Positions 57,562 to 64,000 of a stretch of 64,000 nt of DNA are shown here, in pieces. The notes beneath the pieces are model-generated. The model did no database searches, was not told the DNA's origin, and saw nothing but the letters and a program-made list of their open reading frames with translations. The first letter of the stretch is position 1, and the number at the start of each line of letters is the position of its first letter. The position numbers and the translations under genes were made by a program. Source of the stretch: Pusillimonas sp. MFBS29 (GTDB lineage: Bacteria > Pseudomonadota > Gammaproteobacteria > Burkholderiales > Burkholderiaceae_B); the NCBI RefSeq assembly GCF_020687695.1, contig NZ_JAJEWL010000002.1, positions 310,001-374,000 of the forward strand, given 5' to 3'.

Positions 57562-57579
57562 CAAACAGGAAGAATACTC

Positions 57580-57942
57580 ATGGATTCCACCGTTATCTAC
57601 CACAATCCCAAATGCGGCACGTCGCGCAATACGCTGGCCATGATCCGCGAGGCAGGAATTGAGCCTCTGGTTATCGAGTACCTGCAAACACCGCCCGATC
57701 GCGCAACGCTCGTCGATCTGATCCGGCAAGCCGGCCTGACCACGCGCGAGGCCATACGCCAGAAAGAAACGCTCTATACCGAACTGGGCCTGGATGATCC
57801 CGAACTCGGCGACGACCAGCTGCTTGATGCCATGCTGGCTCATCCCATTCTGATCAACAGGCCTTTTGTGCGCACGCCGCTTGGCACGCGTTTATGCCGG
57901 CCCAAAGAGCTTGTTCTTGAGATCCTGCCGGCCGCCGTTTGA
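57580..57942 (+). CDS. arsC: ArsC-family glutaredoxin-type arsenate reductase
   Basis: 120 aa from the ATG at 57580. The catalytic Cys12 lies in HNPKCGTSRNTL, and the arsenate-binding Arg cluster is in NRPFVRTPLGTRLCRP. It reduces arsenate to arsenite with glutathione and glutaredoxin. No arsR, arsB or acr3 gene is nearby, so it may serve general thiol chemistry. It is convergent with the hydroquinone reductase gene. Confidence 0.92.
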   Translation: MDSTVIYHNPKCGTSRNTLAMIREAGIEPLVIEYLQTPPDRATLVDLIRQAGLTTREAIRQKETLYTELGLDDPELGDDQLLDAMLAHPILINRPFVRTPLGTRLCRPKELVLEILPAAV

Positions 57943-57957
57943 AGCGGCGGCGCTTTA

Positions 57958-58941
57958 TCATGCAGCCGGTAATGCCCGGCTGGATGGCTGATTCAGGTTC
58001 AGTACGGGGCCCAACGGCACGATGCCATTAGGGTTGATGGTGGCGTGGCTACCATAGTAGTGCTGTTTGATGTGGTCGAAATCAACCGTTGCAGCCACAC
58101 CCGGCCACTGATACAGCTCGCGCGTATAGCTCCAGAGGTTGGGGTAGTCGACCAGGCGCTTCAGATTGCATTTGAAGTGACCGTGATAGACCGAATCAAA
58201 GCGTATCAGGGTGGTGAACAGGCGCCAGTCGGCTTCGGTGATACGATCGCCCACCAGATAGCGTTGCCTGGACAGCCTGTTTTCCAGCTCGTCCAGGCAG
58301 GCAAACAGCTTGCTGACTTCTTTTTCATAAACTTGTTGTTCGGTCGCAAAACCCGCCTTGTACACACCGTTGTTTACCGCATCGTAAATGCGGGAGTTTA
58401 CTGCGTCGATCTCGGGCAGCAGCTCTTCCGGCGTGTAATCGCCTTCGCGTGCGCAGATACCATCGAATGCTGAATTGAGCATGCGCATGATCTCGGACGA
58501 CTCGTTGTTGACGATGGTGTTGCGCTGAAGATCCCACAGCACGGGGACGGTTACCCGGCCACTGTAATCGGATTGCGCGCGCAAATAGATCTCGTACATA
58601 TAACGCGCATTGCCTACCGGATCGGCCACCACGCCTGGGGCCGGATCGAAGGTCCAGCCGTGCTCGCCCATATAAGGATGGACGATGGACAGGCCTATCA
58701 TTTGGTCCAGGCCTTTAAGCGCACGGATGATCAGCACGCGACTGGCCCAGGGGCAGGCCAGTGATACATACAGGTGGTAGCGGCCGGGTTCGGCCCTGAA
58801 GCCCGCTGCGCCGGTCGGGCCGGCGCTGCCGTCCGGGGTGATCCAGTTACGGAACTGCGCATCGCTGCGTACGAAGCTGCCACCCGTGCTGCTGCTGTCG
58901 TACCATTGATCGTGCCATTTTCCGTTAATCAGAAGCCCCAT
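57958..58941 (-). CDS. glutathionyl-hydroquinone reductase (Xi-class GST)
   Basis: 327 aa from the ATG at 58941. The catalytic Cys63 is in SLACPWASRVLIIR, the Xi-class signature, with further family stretches IGLSIVHPYMGEHGWTF and ITEADWRLFTTLIRFD. It reduces glutathionyl-hydroquinones to free hydroquinones. YqjG of E. coli is the model. The frame is open upstream to 58986, but the family starts near MGLLINGKW. Confidence 0.93.
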   Translation of the reverse strand: MGLLINGKWHDQWYDSSSTGGSFVRSDAQFRNWITPDGSAGPTGAAGFRAEPGRYHLYVSLACPWASRVLIIRALKGLDQMIGLSIVHPYMGEHGWTFDPAPGVVADPVGNARYMYEIYLRAQSDYSGRVTVPVLWDLQRNTIVNNESSEIMRMLNSAFDGICAREGDYTPEELLPEIDAVNSRIYDAVNNGVYKAGFATEQQVYEKEVSKLFACLDELENRLSRQRYLVGDRITEADWRLFTTLIRFDSVYHGHFKCNLKRLVDYPNLWSYTRELYQWPGVAATVDFDHIKQHYYGSHATINPNGIVPLGPVLNLNQPSSRALPAA

Positions 58942-59018
58942 TTCAGTTCCTTGTGTCGAGCCAGGCTTGCGCCACCACGCGTACATCAGGGCGGCCGGGC
59001 AGGCCGCCTGCTTGTGAG

Positions 59019-59588
59019 TTACTGAGCTACGGCTTCCAGGGCGATGTCCAGCGTTACTTCATCACCCACGCCAGGAGCGAATTTTCCGGCATTGAATTCC
59101 GTGCGCTTGATGACGGCCGTTGCGTTGGCGCCGATGGCGTCTTTCTTCAGCATGGGGTGTGGGCCCTTGTAGAAGGAAGTTATGGTCAATGTAACCGGCT
59201 TGGTCACATCCTTGATGGTCAGGTCGCCTTCGACGCTGACGGGCTTGTCACCTTCAAAATTGACCTTGGTCGATTTGAAGGTTGCAGTCGGATATTTGGC
59301 TGTATCCAGAAAGTCGGCGCCTTGAATATGCCCGTCGAACATTTCAAATCCGGTATCTATCGACGTCATGTCTATGGTGATATCGACCTTCGCTTCTTTG
59401 GCTTCCTGGTCGAGCACGACAGTGCCGCTGGTCTTGTTAAAGCGCAAAATCTGCTTGGACATGCCCATGTGGTTATACGAGAACCTGGGGAAAGTATGGG
59501 TCGGATCTACCGAGTAAGTCTGGGGGGCAGACATGGCCTGGCCCGCAAGCAGAGTGGCAAATGCAGCAGCGACAAGAGTCGTTTTCAT
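59019..59588 (-). CDS. YceI family periplasmic protein (1)
   Basis: 189 aa with a signal peptide (ATLLAGQAMSA, cleavage near residue 20). The YceI lipocalin-like barrel starts TYSVDPTHTFPRFSYNHMG, as in polyisoprenoid-binding YceI proteins. It probably carries a polyisoprenoid or quinone in the periplasm. The second YceI gene lies 45 bases upstream on the same strand, so they look co-transcribed. Confidence 0.93.
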   Translation of the reverse strand: MKTTLVAAAFATLLAGQAMSAPQTYSVDPTHTFPRFSYNHMGMSKQILRFNKTSGTVVLDQEAKEAKVDITIDMTSIDTGFEMFDGHIQGADFLDTAKYPTATFKSTKVNFEGDKPVSVEGDLTIKDVTKPVTLTITSFYKGPHPMLKKDAIGANATAVIKRTEFNAGKFAPGVGDEVTLDIALEAVAQ

Positions 59589-59633
59589 AAAGTTTCCTTG
59601 GTTGATCTGATTAAAAAATATTCGAGCTGACGA

Positions 59634-60206
59634 TTATTGTGTGGCGACAATATTAAATTTGATGTCGATCTCGTTGGCGACAATGCTGAAATCCTTCCAT
59701 TGGCCTTCGCCTACGGCAAAGTCGGCACGCTGGAATGTGAAATTACCTTTGAATACGCCGGCATCGCCGTCCTCTTCAAATGTGAAAGGAACCATCACTT
59801 CTTTGGTAGTGCCCTTGATGGACAGATCGCCACTCACTTCATAAGTGCCGTCGCCCGTAACCTGTACCTGCCTGGACACAAAGGTGGCCAAGGGATGTTG
59901 CCCCAGCGCCAGCCATTCGTCTTTCTCGAGCTCGGCGTTGGCTTCGTCGTAGCCGGCATCTATGCTGGCCAGCGTGATTTCAATGGCGACCCTGGCAGCT
60001 TGCGGATTCTTTGGATCAAAGCTGAATTCCGTGGCATTGATCTGACTGAAGCTGCCATCCATCTTTACGCTCATCTGGCTATACCCGAACGTTACAGTGC
60101 TGGCCTCGGAATCCAGGGCCGTATACTGCGCCGCGTGGGCGCCGCCAAACGCGCCCAAGGTGAGGGCGGTAGCGAACGCCAGCCGGCGCAGAATCTTGGC
60201 ATTCAT
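59634..60206 (-). CDS. YceI family periplasmic protein (2)
   Basis: 190 aa from the ATG at 60206, preceded by GGAGAG; an in-frame ATG at 60218 is less likely. A signal peptide (TLGAFGGAHA) is followed by a YceI barrel (TALDSEASTVTFGYSQM). It is distinct from the neighbour in sequence but of the same family. The pair is divergent from a LysR regulator and may be under its control. Confidence 0.93.
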   Translation of the reverse strand: MNAKILRRLAFATALTLGAFGGAHAAQYTALDSEASTVTFGYSQMSVKMDGSFSQINATEFSFDPKNPQAARVAIEITLASIDAGYDEANAELEKDEWLALGQHPLATFVSRQVQVTGDGTYEVSGDLSIKGTTKEVMVPFTFEEDGDAGVFKGNFTFQRADFAVGEGQWKDFSIVANEIDIKFNIVATQ

Positions 60207-60287
60207 ATTGCTCTCCATGAAACTGATTTCTATTTAACATCAGCAGTTTATTAAATTTTAAAATGCAGAAAAACCCCATGTTTTAAC

Positions 60288-60310
60288 TATAATAGTTCCA
60301 TCTTTGGAAC
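60288..60310. promoter_or_regulatory. candidate promoter and operator for the LysR gene
   Basis: A consensus -10 TATAAT (60288-60293) is followed immediately by GTTCCATCTTTGGAAC (60295-60310), a perfect 6-bp inverted repeat with a 4-base centre. The repeat covers the expected start site of the LysR gene, which fits autorepression and control of the divergent yceI pair. Confidence 0.6.
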
Positions 60311-60322
60311 AATAGGAATGCC

Positions 60323-61237
60323 ATGGCGCCTTTTGCACTCTATGCAGACGATTTAATATTGTTTGCTCACATTGTTGATGCCGGCAGCTTTACGGGGGCA
60401 TCCGAGCGTACTGGGCTGCCCAAATCAACCTTGTCGCGCCGCCTGACCGATCTTGAGAACGAACTGGGTGAGCGCCTGCTGCAGCGCAGTACGCGCCGCC
60501 TGGTACTGACGGAATTCGGCGAACGCATACTGGAATATGCACGGCGTCTGCTCGAAGAGACCGAAGCGGCCAGCGCATTGGCCCAACACCGGCAACTGAC
60601 GCCGCAGGGCGTGCTGCGAATTTCCTTGCCCCCGGAGTTCTACGATCTTTCTTTCGTGAGTGTCCTGGCCGAGTTTACTGAACAGTATCCCGATGTACGA
60701 CTCGAACTTGACCTGTCTGCGCGCCGTGTAGACCTGGTCGCTGAGCGTTTTGATGTTGCAGTTCGGGCGGCAACACAACTGCCTGACGACAATACGCTGG
60801 TGGCACGCCTGATCACAGCACTGCAGATGGGCTTGTATGCCAGTCCGGCGTATCTGCGCCGTCATGGCAAGCCACGAAATCCTGCCGAGCTTACTCAGCA
60901 TATCGGCCTGGTGCTGGTTACCAGTGCAGGTGAACAGCAAGCATGGCGGCTGACCCGGGGCACCGAGCGTTGGGAAGGCTTGCCTTTGCACAAGATATCA
61001 GCGAATTCGCTAGGTTTGCAGCAGGCATTGGCGGCAAAGGGTATGGGCATTGTCGGGTTGTCGCACAACTTTGCAAAAAAGCTGGTGGCTGAAGGTGAAC
61101 TGGAAAGAATCTTGCCTGACTGGTGTCTGCCACCAACCAATATATGGTGTGTCACGCCAGGCCGTCGCTTGCTGCCGCAGCGCACACTGGCCTTTATCGA
61201 GATACTGAAAAAGATTCTGGGCGAGGAACAGGCATGA
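60323..61237 (+). CDS. LysR-family transcriptional regulator
   Basis: 304 aa. The N-terminal winged helix-turn-helix lies at about residues 10-65 (GSFTGASERTGLPKSTLSRRL). The C-terminal substrate-binding domain is periplasmic-binding-protein-like; the inducer is unknown. It is divergent from the two yceI genes and followed by azlCD, so either could be its target. Its TGA overlaps an ATG of a 27-codon frame that I do not accept as a gene. Confidence 0.93.
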   Translation: MAPFALYADDLILFAHIVDAGSFTGASERTGLPKSTLSRRLTDLENELGERLLQRSTRRLVLTEFGERILEYARRLLEETEAASALAQHRQLTPQGVLRISLPPEFYDLSFVSVLAEFTEQYPDVRLELDLSARRVDLVAERFDVAVRAATQLPDDNTLVARLITALQMGLYASPAYLRRHGKPRNPAELTQHIGLVLVTSAGEQQAWRLTRGTERWEGLPLHKISANSLGLQQALAAKGMGIVGLSHNFAKKLVAEGELERILPDWCLPPTNIWCVTPGRRLLPQRTLAFIEILKKILGEEQA

Positions 61238-61396
61238 ACAAAACGGGCTGCACGTTTTCCTGTTCCCAGATCCAGCAATTGGTCATTGCCAGGAACCTGT
61301 TGCGCGATATGGATTAGCATGCCAGCCTGTCTGTACATCCTGATATCCTATGATCTGAACCTTCAGGCGCAAACAGACAGGATTAGGAAGAAACAA

Positions 61397-62113
61397 ATGG
61401 CAAATGCCAATACCGAGCTGCATAAGCTCGATGGCTCACTGGTCTGGTCCGGTTTCAAACAGCTCACACCAATGTCCTTCTTTGTGACCGCATTTGGTGC
61501 GGCATTTGGCATTGCGGCGACGCAGGCGGGGCTTAGCGAGCCCCTTATCATCGGCATGAGCATACTGGTTTACGCCGGCGCCGCCCAATTTGCCACACTG
61601 GACTTGTGGGGCGAACAGATACCGTTATTCACCATGATGATCACGGTGTTTGCCATCAACGCCCGCCACTTGCTCATGGGCGCCACCTTGTATCCCTGGC
61701 TGTGCAAGCTTCCGCCTGCAAAACAATACGGCGTGACATCGGTCGTGTCCGACGCCAATTGGGCCATGGCGATGCAGGCCTTCGGGCGCGGGAAGCCTGG
61801 ACTGGGCATCGTGCTGGGTGGTGGCCTTTCGCTTTGGGTGTTCTGGGTGTCCGGCACCGTTATTGGCACTTATTTTGGCAGTGCGATCAGCGATCCGAAA
61901 CGATTGGGCCTGGACATGATTCTGGGGTGCTTTCTGGTCGCCATGATGGCTGGCGGCCAGAAGAACCTGCGTGTGCTCATGATCTGGATCGTGGCCGGCC
62001 TCTCGGCAATGCTGGCGTACTGGTACCTGCCTGAAAACATACACGTGATCATTGGCGCGCTGGCGGGCGGTATCGCCGGCGTGCTTTTAGGAGAGCAGGG
62101 CGATGAATCTTGA
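61397..62113 (+). CDS. azlC: AzlC family branched-chain amino-acid exporter, large subunit
   Basis: 238 aa from the ATG at 61397, after GGAAG. A polytopic membrane protein; the AzlC signature runs TPMSFFVTAFGAAFGIAATQ. With AzlD it exports branched-chain amino acids or analogues. It overlaps azlD by 11 bases. The frame is open upstream to 61286, but no AzlC similarity is seen there. Confidence 0.93.
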   Translation: MANANTELHKLDGSLVWSGFKQLTPMSFFVTAFGAAFGIAATQAGLSEPLIIGMSILVYAGAAQFATLDLWGEQIPLFTMMITVFAINARHLLMGATLYPWLCKLPPAKQYGVTSVVSDANWAMAMQAFGRGKPGLGIVLGGGLSLWVFWVSGTVIGTYFGSAISDPKRLGLDMILGCFLVAMMAGGQKNLRVLMIWIVAGLSAMLAYWYLPENIHVIIGALAGGIAGVLLGEQGDES

Positions 62114-62411
62114 CACAACAGGAACCGGAGCACTGTTTATCGTACTGATCATGGCTATCGTTACGTTAGCCACGCGTTGGGGTGGTGTCTACGTGATGGG
62201 ATTCGTGCCAATCAGCAAACGGGTCAAGCGCTTCATTCAGGCCATGTCGGGCTCTGTGCTGGTGGCAATCGTCACTCCCATGGCTGTTACAGGAGATGTC
62301 GGGGCACAGCTGTCGCTGTTGGCTACGGGAATCGTTATGCTGTCGTTGAAAAGGCCTTTGCTGGCACTTGCCTGCGGAATCGTTGTCGCAGCGCTGGTAC
62401 GGCTTTTTTGA
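62103..62411 (+). CDS. azlD: AzlD family branched-chain amino-acid exporter, small subunit
   Basis: 102 aa with about four membrane segments. The family pattern TLATRWGGVYVMGFVPISKR is near the N-terminus. It begins inside the end of azlC and completes the two-component exporter. The convergent ABC substrate-binding gene follows after 75 bases; no clear terminator hairpin was seen between them. Confidence 0.92.
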   Translation: MNLDTTGTGALFIVLIMAIVTLATRWGGVYVMGFVPISKRVKRFIQAMSGSVLVAIVTPMAVTGDVGAQLSLLATGIVMLSLKRPLLALACGIVVAALVRLF

Positions 62412-62486
62412 ACGGACAATCGCTGGCTGCACTGTTGGCAGCCAGCTTATCTTGCTGATCCTAAAGAACCTTACCGTTCAGGGCAC

Positions 62487-63701
62487 TTATGACTTCAAAG
62501 CGGGGCATTCACTTTCCTCAGGGGAAACATAGGCGTCTTCAGCGGGAATCGTCGCAACAACTTCAGACAGATCCCATTCGCTTTTCCCATCAGTTTTCAC
62601 CTTGAGCATGTACATGTCATGCATCAGGATGCCGTCGCGGCGGATAGTGCCGCCTTTAGCGAAGAAGTCGTCGATCTTCATTTCACCCAGCTTGCTGCGA
62701 ACGGCATCAGTCTCGTCCGTACCGGCTGCTTTAATAGCATTCAAATAAGCGGTGGTTGCTGAGTAAAGGGCGGCATGTGGTCCGGTTGGAGCGGCGTTGC
62801 TCGAAAACTCTGCATAACGCTTCTGCCAATCGCGCGAGGCATCGTCCATATTCCAGTACCAGCTGCCCGTGTAGTGCAGGCCCTTGGTGATCTCTACGCC
62901 CATGCTCTGCACGTCGGACAACAGAACCAGCATACCCGCCAGATCCTGTCCGGATGAGACGATTCCGAATTCGTGCGCCTGCTTGATGGCGTTGACCGTA
63001 TCTGTTCCCGCGTTGGCCAGGCCAATTACCTTGGCGCCCGATGATTGCGCCTGCAACAGGTATGAAGAGAAGTCGGCCGTATTGATAGGCACATTCACGG
63101 TTTGAACGACTTTGCCGCCCAGCTCGTTTACAACCCGTGTAGTATCTTTCGCCAATGCATGCCCGAATGCATAGTCAGCCGCCAGAATAAACCAGGAGTC
63201 ACCGCCATTTTTCACGGTTGCCGAGGCTGTGCCAGTGGCCAGGGCATAGGTGTTGTATCCGTAGTGAATGCCATATTTGGTGCAAGCCTTGCCGGTGATG
63301 TCGACACTACCCGGCCCGGTTCCAATGGTGATCTTCTTCTTTTGAAGGGCCAGCTGTTGCACGGACAGGGCAACAGCTGAATTGGTCAGGTCGGTGATCA
63401 TGTCGACCTGGTCGGTATCGAACCATTTGCGCGCAGTGGCAGAAGCGACGTCGGCTTTGTTCTGATGGTCGGCGTAGATGACTTCTACCTTTTTGCCCAG
63501 TACGGTTCCGCCGAAATCACGGACCGCCATCTCGACGGCGGCGACTGCACCCGGACCGCTGAATCCGCTTGAATACATGCCCGACATGTCGCCAAGCACG
63601 CCAATCTTGACAACATCATCCGAGATTCCGGCAGCAGCGCCGCTTGTACTGAACGCCACCGCTATTGCGAACGATAATGCTTTTATACCAGTTTTCAACA
63701 T
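62487..63701 (-). CDS. branched-chain amino-acid-type ABC transporter substrate-binding protein
   Basis: 404 aa from the ATG at 63701, preceded by AAGGATGAC. A signal peptide (FSTSGAAAG) is followed by a type I periplasmic binding fold (VVKIGVLGDMSGMYS) of the LivJ/urea family. No permease or ATPase gene is visible in the window. Related orphan binding proteins in Bordetella relatives bind many organic acids or amides, so the ligand is open. An FNR-type box lies about 135 bases upstream. Confidence 0.9.
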   Translation of the reverse strand: MLKTGIKALSFAIAVAFSTSGAAAGISDDVVKIGVLGDMSGMYSSGFSGPGAVAAVEMAVRDFGGTVLGKKVEVIYADHQNKADVASATARKWFDTDQVDMITDLTNSAVALSVQQLALQKKKITIGTGPGSVDITGKACTKYGIHYGYNTYALATGTASATVKNGGDSWFILAADYAFGHALAKDTTRVVNELGGKVVQTVNVPINTADFSSYLLQAQSSGAKVIGLANAGTDTVNAIKQAHEFGIVSSGQDLAGMLVLLSDVQSMGVEITKGLHYTGSWYWNMDDASRDWQKRYAEFSSNAAPTGPHAALYSATTAYLNAIKAAGTDETDAVRSKLGEMKIDDFFAKGGTIRRDGILMHDMYMLKVKTDGKSEWDLSEVVATIPAEDAYVSPEESECPALKS

Positions 63702-63986
63702 GTCATCCTTCCTTGTGTTTTTTGTGGTTAATACGACATCAGGCGATGCTTTTCCATAGCCCTGAAGCATCGTAATACGATTTTAATAAGCTGTCTAAAC
63801 AAGCTGAATCAGCATAATTCGAGCCACTGTCAAATTTGATACACATCAAGCCTGGAAGGGCAGAGTTTCCTGAAATTCAATACTGGTTAATTAAATCCAT
63901 CTAGAATCCATGTACACCATACGATCACGATCTGCCACGCTGCGGGTCAAAGGTCGGTTGAAACATCGAAGAATAAGGAGACGTTC
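63702..63986. promoter_or_regulatory. divergent intergenic region with a perfect FNR/ANR box
   Basis: TTGATACACATCAA at 63836-63849 is a perfect FNR-type palindrome, about 135 bases from both the ABC-protein ATG and the ATG at 63987. GCTGAATCAGC (63803-63813) is a second, 11-base palindrome with one central base. No other gene was seen in these 285 bases. Confidence 0.65.
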
Positions 63987-64000
63987 ATGTTAAACAACCA
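63987..64000 (+). CDS. start of a gene cut by the window edge
   Basis: ATG at 63987 follows AAGGAG (63975-63980) at good spacing; only MLNN and part of a fifth codon are visible. The product cannot be identified. It would be divergent from the ABC binding-protein gene. Confidence 0.5.

Noticed and set aside
61234-61317. 27-codon frame overlapping the LysR stop by ATGA
   Set aside because: Very short, no family, helix or repeat recognised; the overlap alone is weak evidence.

Overview
This window looks like the chromosome of a betaproteobacterium of the order Burkholderiales, most likely family Alcaligenaceae (Bordetella, Pusillimonas or Advenella type). That is inferred from gene content and gene order, not from a database search. 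It is densely coding and fairly GC-rich. No rRNA, tRNA, CRISPR array, insertion sequence, integrase or phage gene was recognised. No gap between genes exceeds about 290 bases. The first 50 bases before the SPOR gene are probably the tail of an upstream gene that I cannot identify.

Layout. (1) 51-2911: SPOR-domain protein, CvpA, PurF. (2) 2912-6859, minus strand: DsbB, GlnD, Map. (3) 7067-21767, plus strand: the conserved translation, lipid and envelope run rpsB-tsf-pyrH-frr-uppS-cdsA-dxr-rseP-bamA-skp-lpxD-fabZ-lpxA-lpxB-rnhB, then an rRNA methyltransferase-like gene at 21786. (4) 22742-26118: divergent PEP synthase regulator and PEP synthase. (5) 26202-32785: TetR regulator divergent from an RND efflux operon whose adaptor gene carries an in-frame amber stop. 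(6) 32806-36149: NADH dehydrogenase, O6-alkylguanine methyltransferase, SmpB, and the RatA/RnfH pair. (7) 36245-39464: three-gene valine (isobutyryl-CoA) catabolic operon. (8) 39490-44142: YgfZ, then mltG-tmk-holB, and tatD. (9) 44243-50954: accessory genes, including an ankyrin protein, a lipoprotein, a GST/peroxidase/peroxiredoxin run, an EamA exporter, a SAF-domain oxidoreductase and a PRC-barrel protein. (10) 51122-54473: cyanide-insensitive-type bd oxidase with a 46-codon third gene, a copper chaperone and azurin. (11) 54610-58941: pirin, glycosyltransferase, metallophosphoesterase, ArsC, glutathionyl-hydroquinone reductase. (12) 59019-63701: two YceI proteins divergent from a LysR regulator, AzlCD, and an ABC substrate-binding protein. 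A new gene begins at 63987.

How it works together. The first half is envelope and growth housekeeping: outer-membrane protein assembly, lipid A, isoprenoid and phospholipid precursors. The second half is respiration, redox stress and transport. Two FNR/ANR-type palindromes (upstream of azurin, and between the ABC protein and the gene at the right edge) suggest oxygen control of part of it.

I did not find a convincing new multi-gene system. The best leads are the amber-interrupted efflux adaptor, the FNR-type sites, the structured leaders of rpsB and ppsA, the 46-codon oxidase gene, and the LysR/twin-YceI module.
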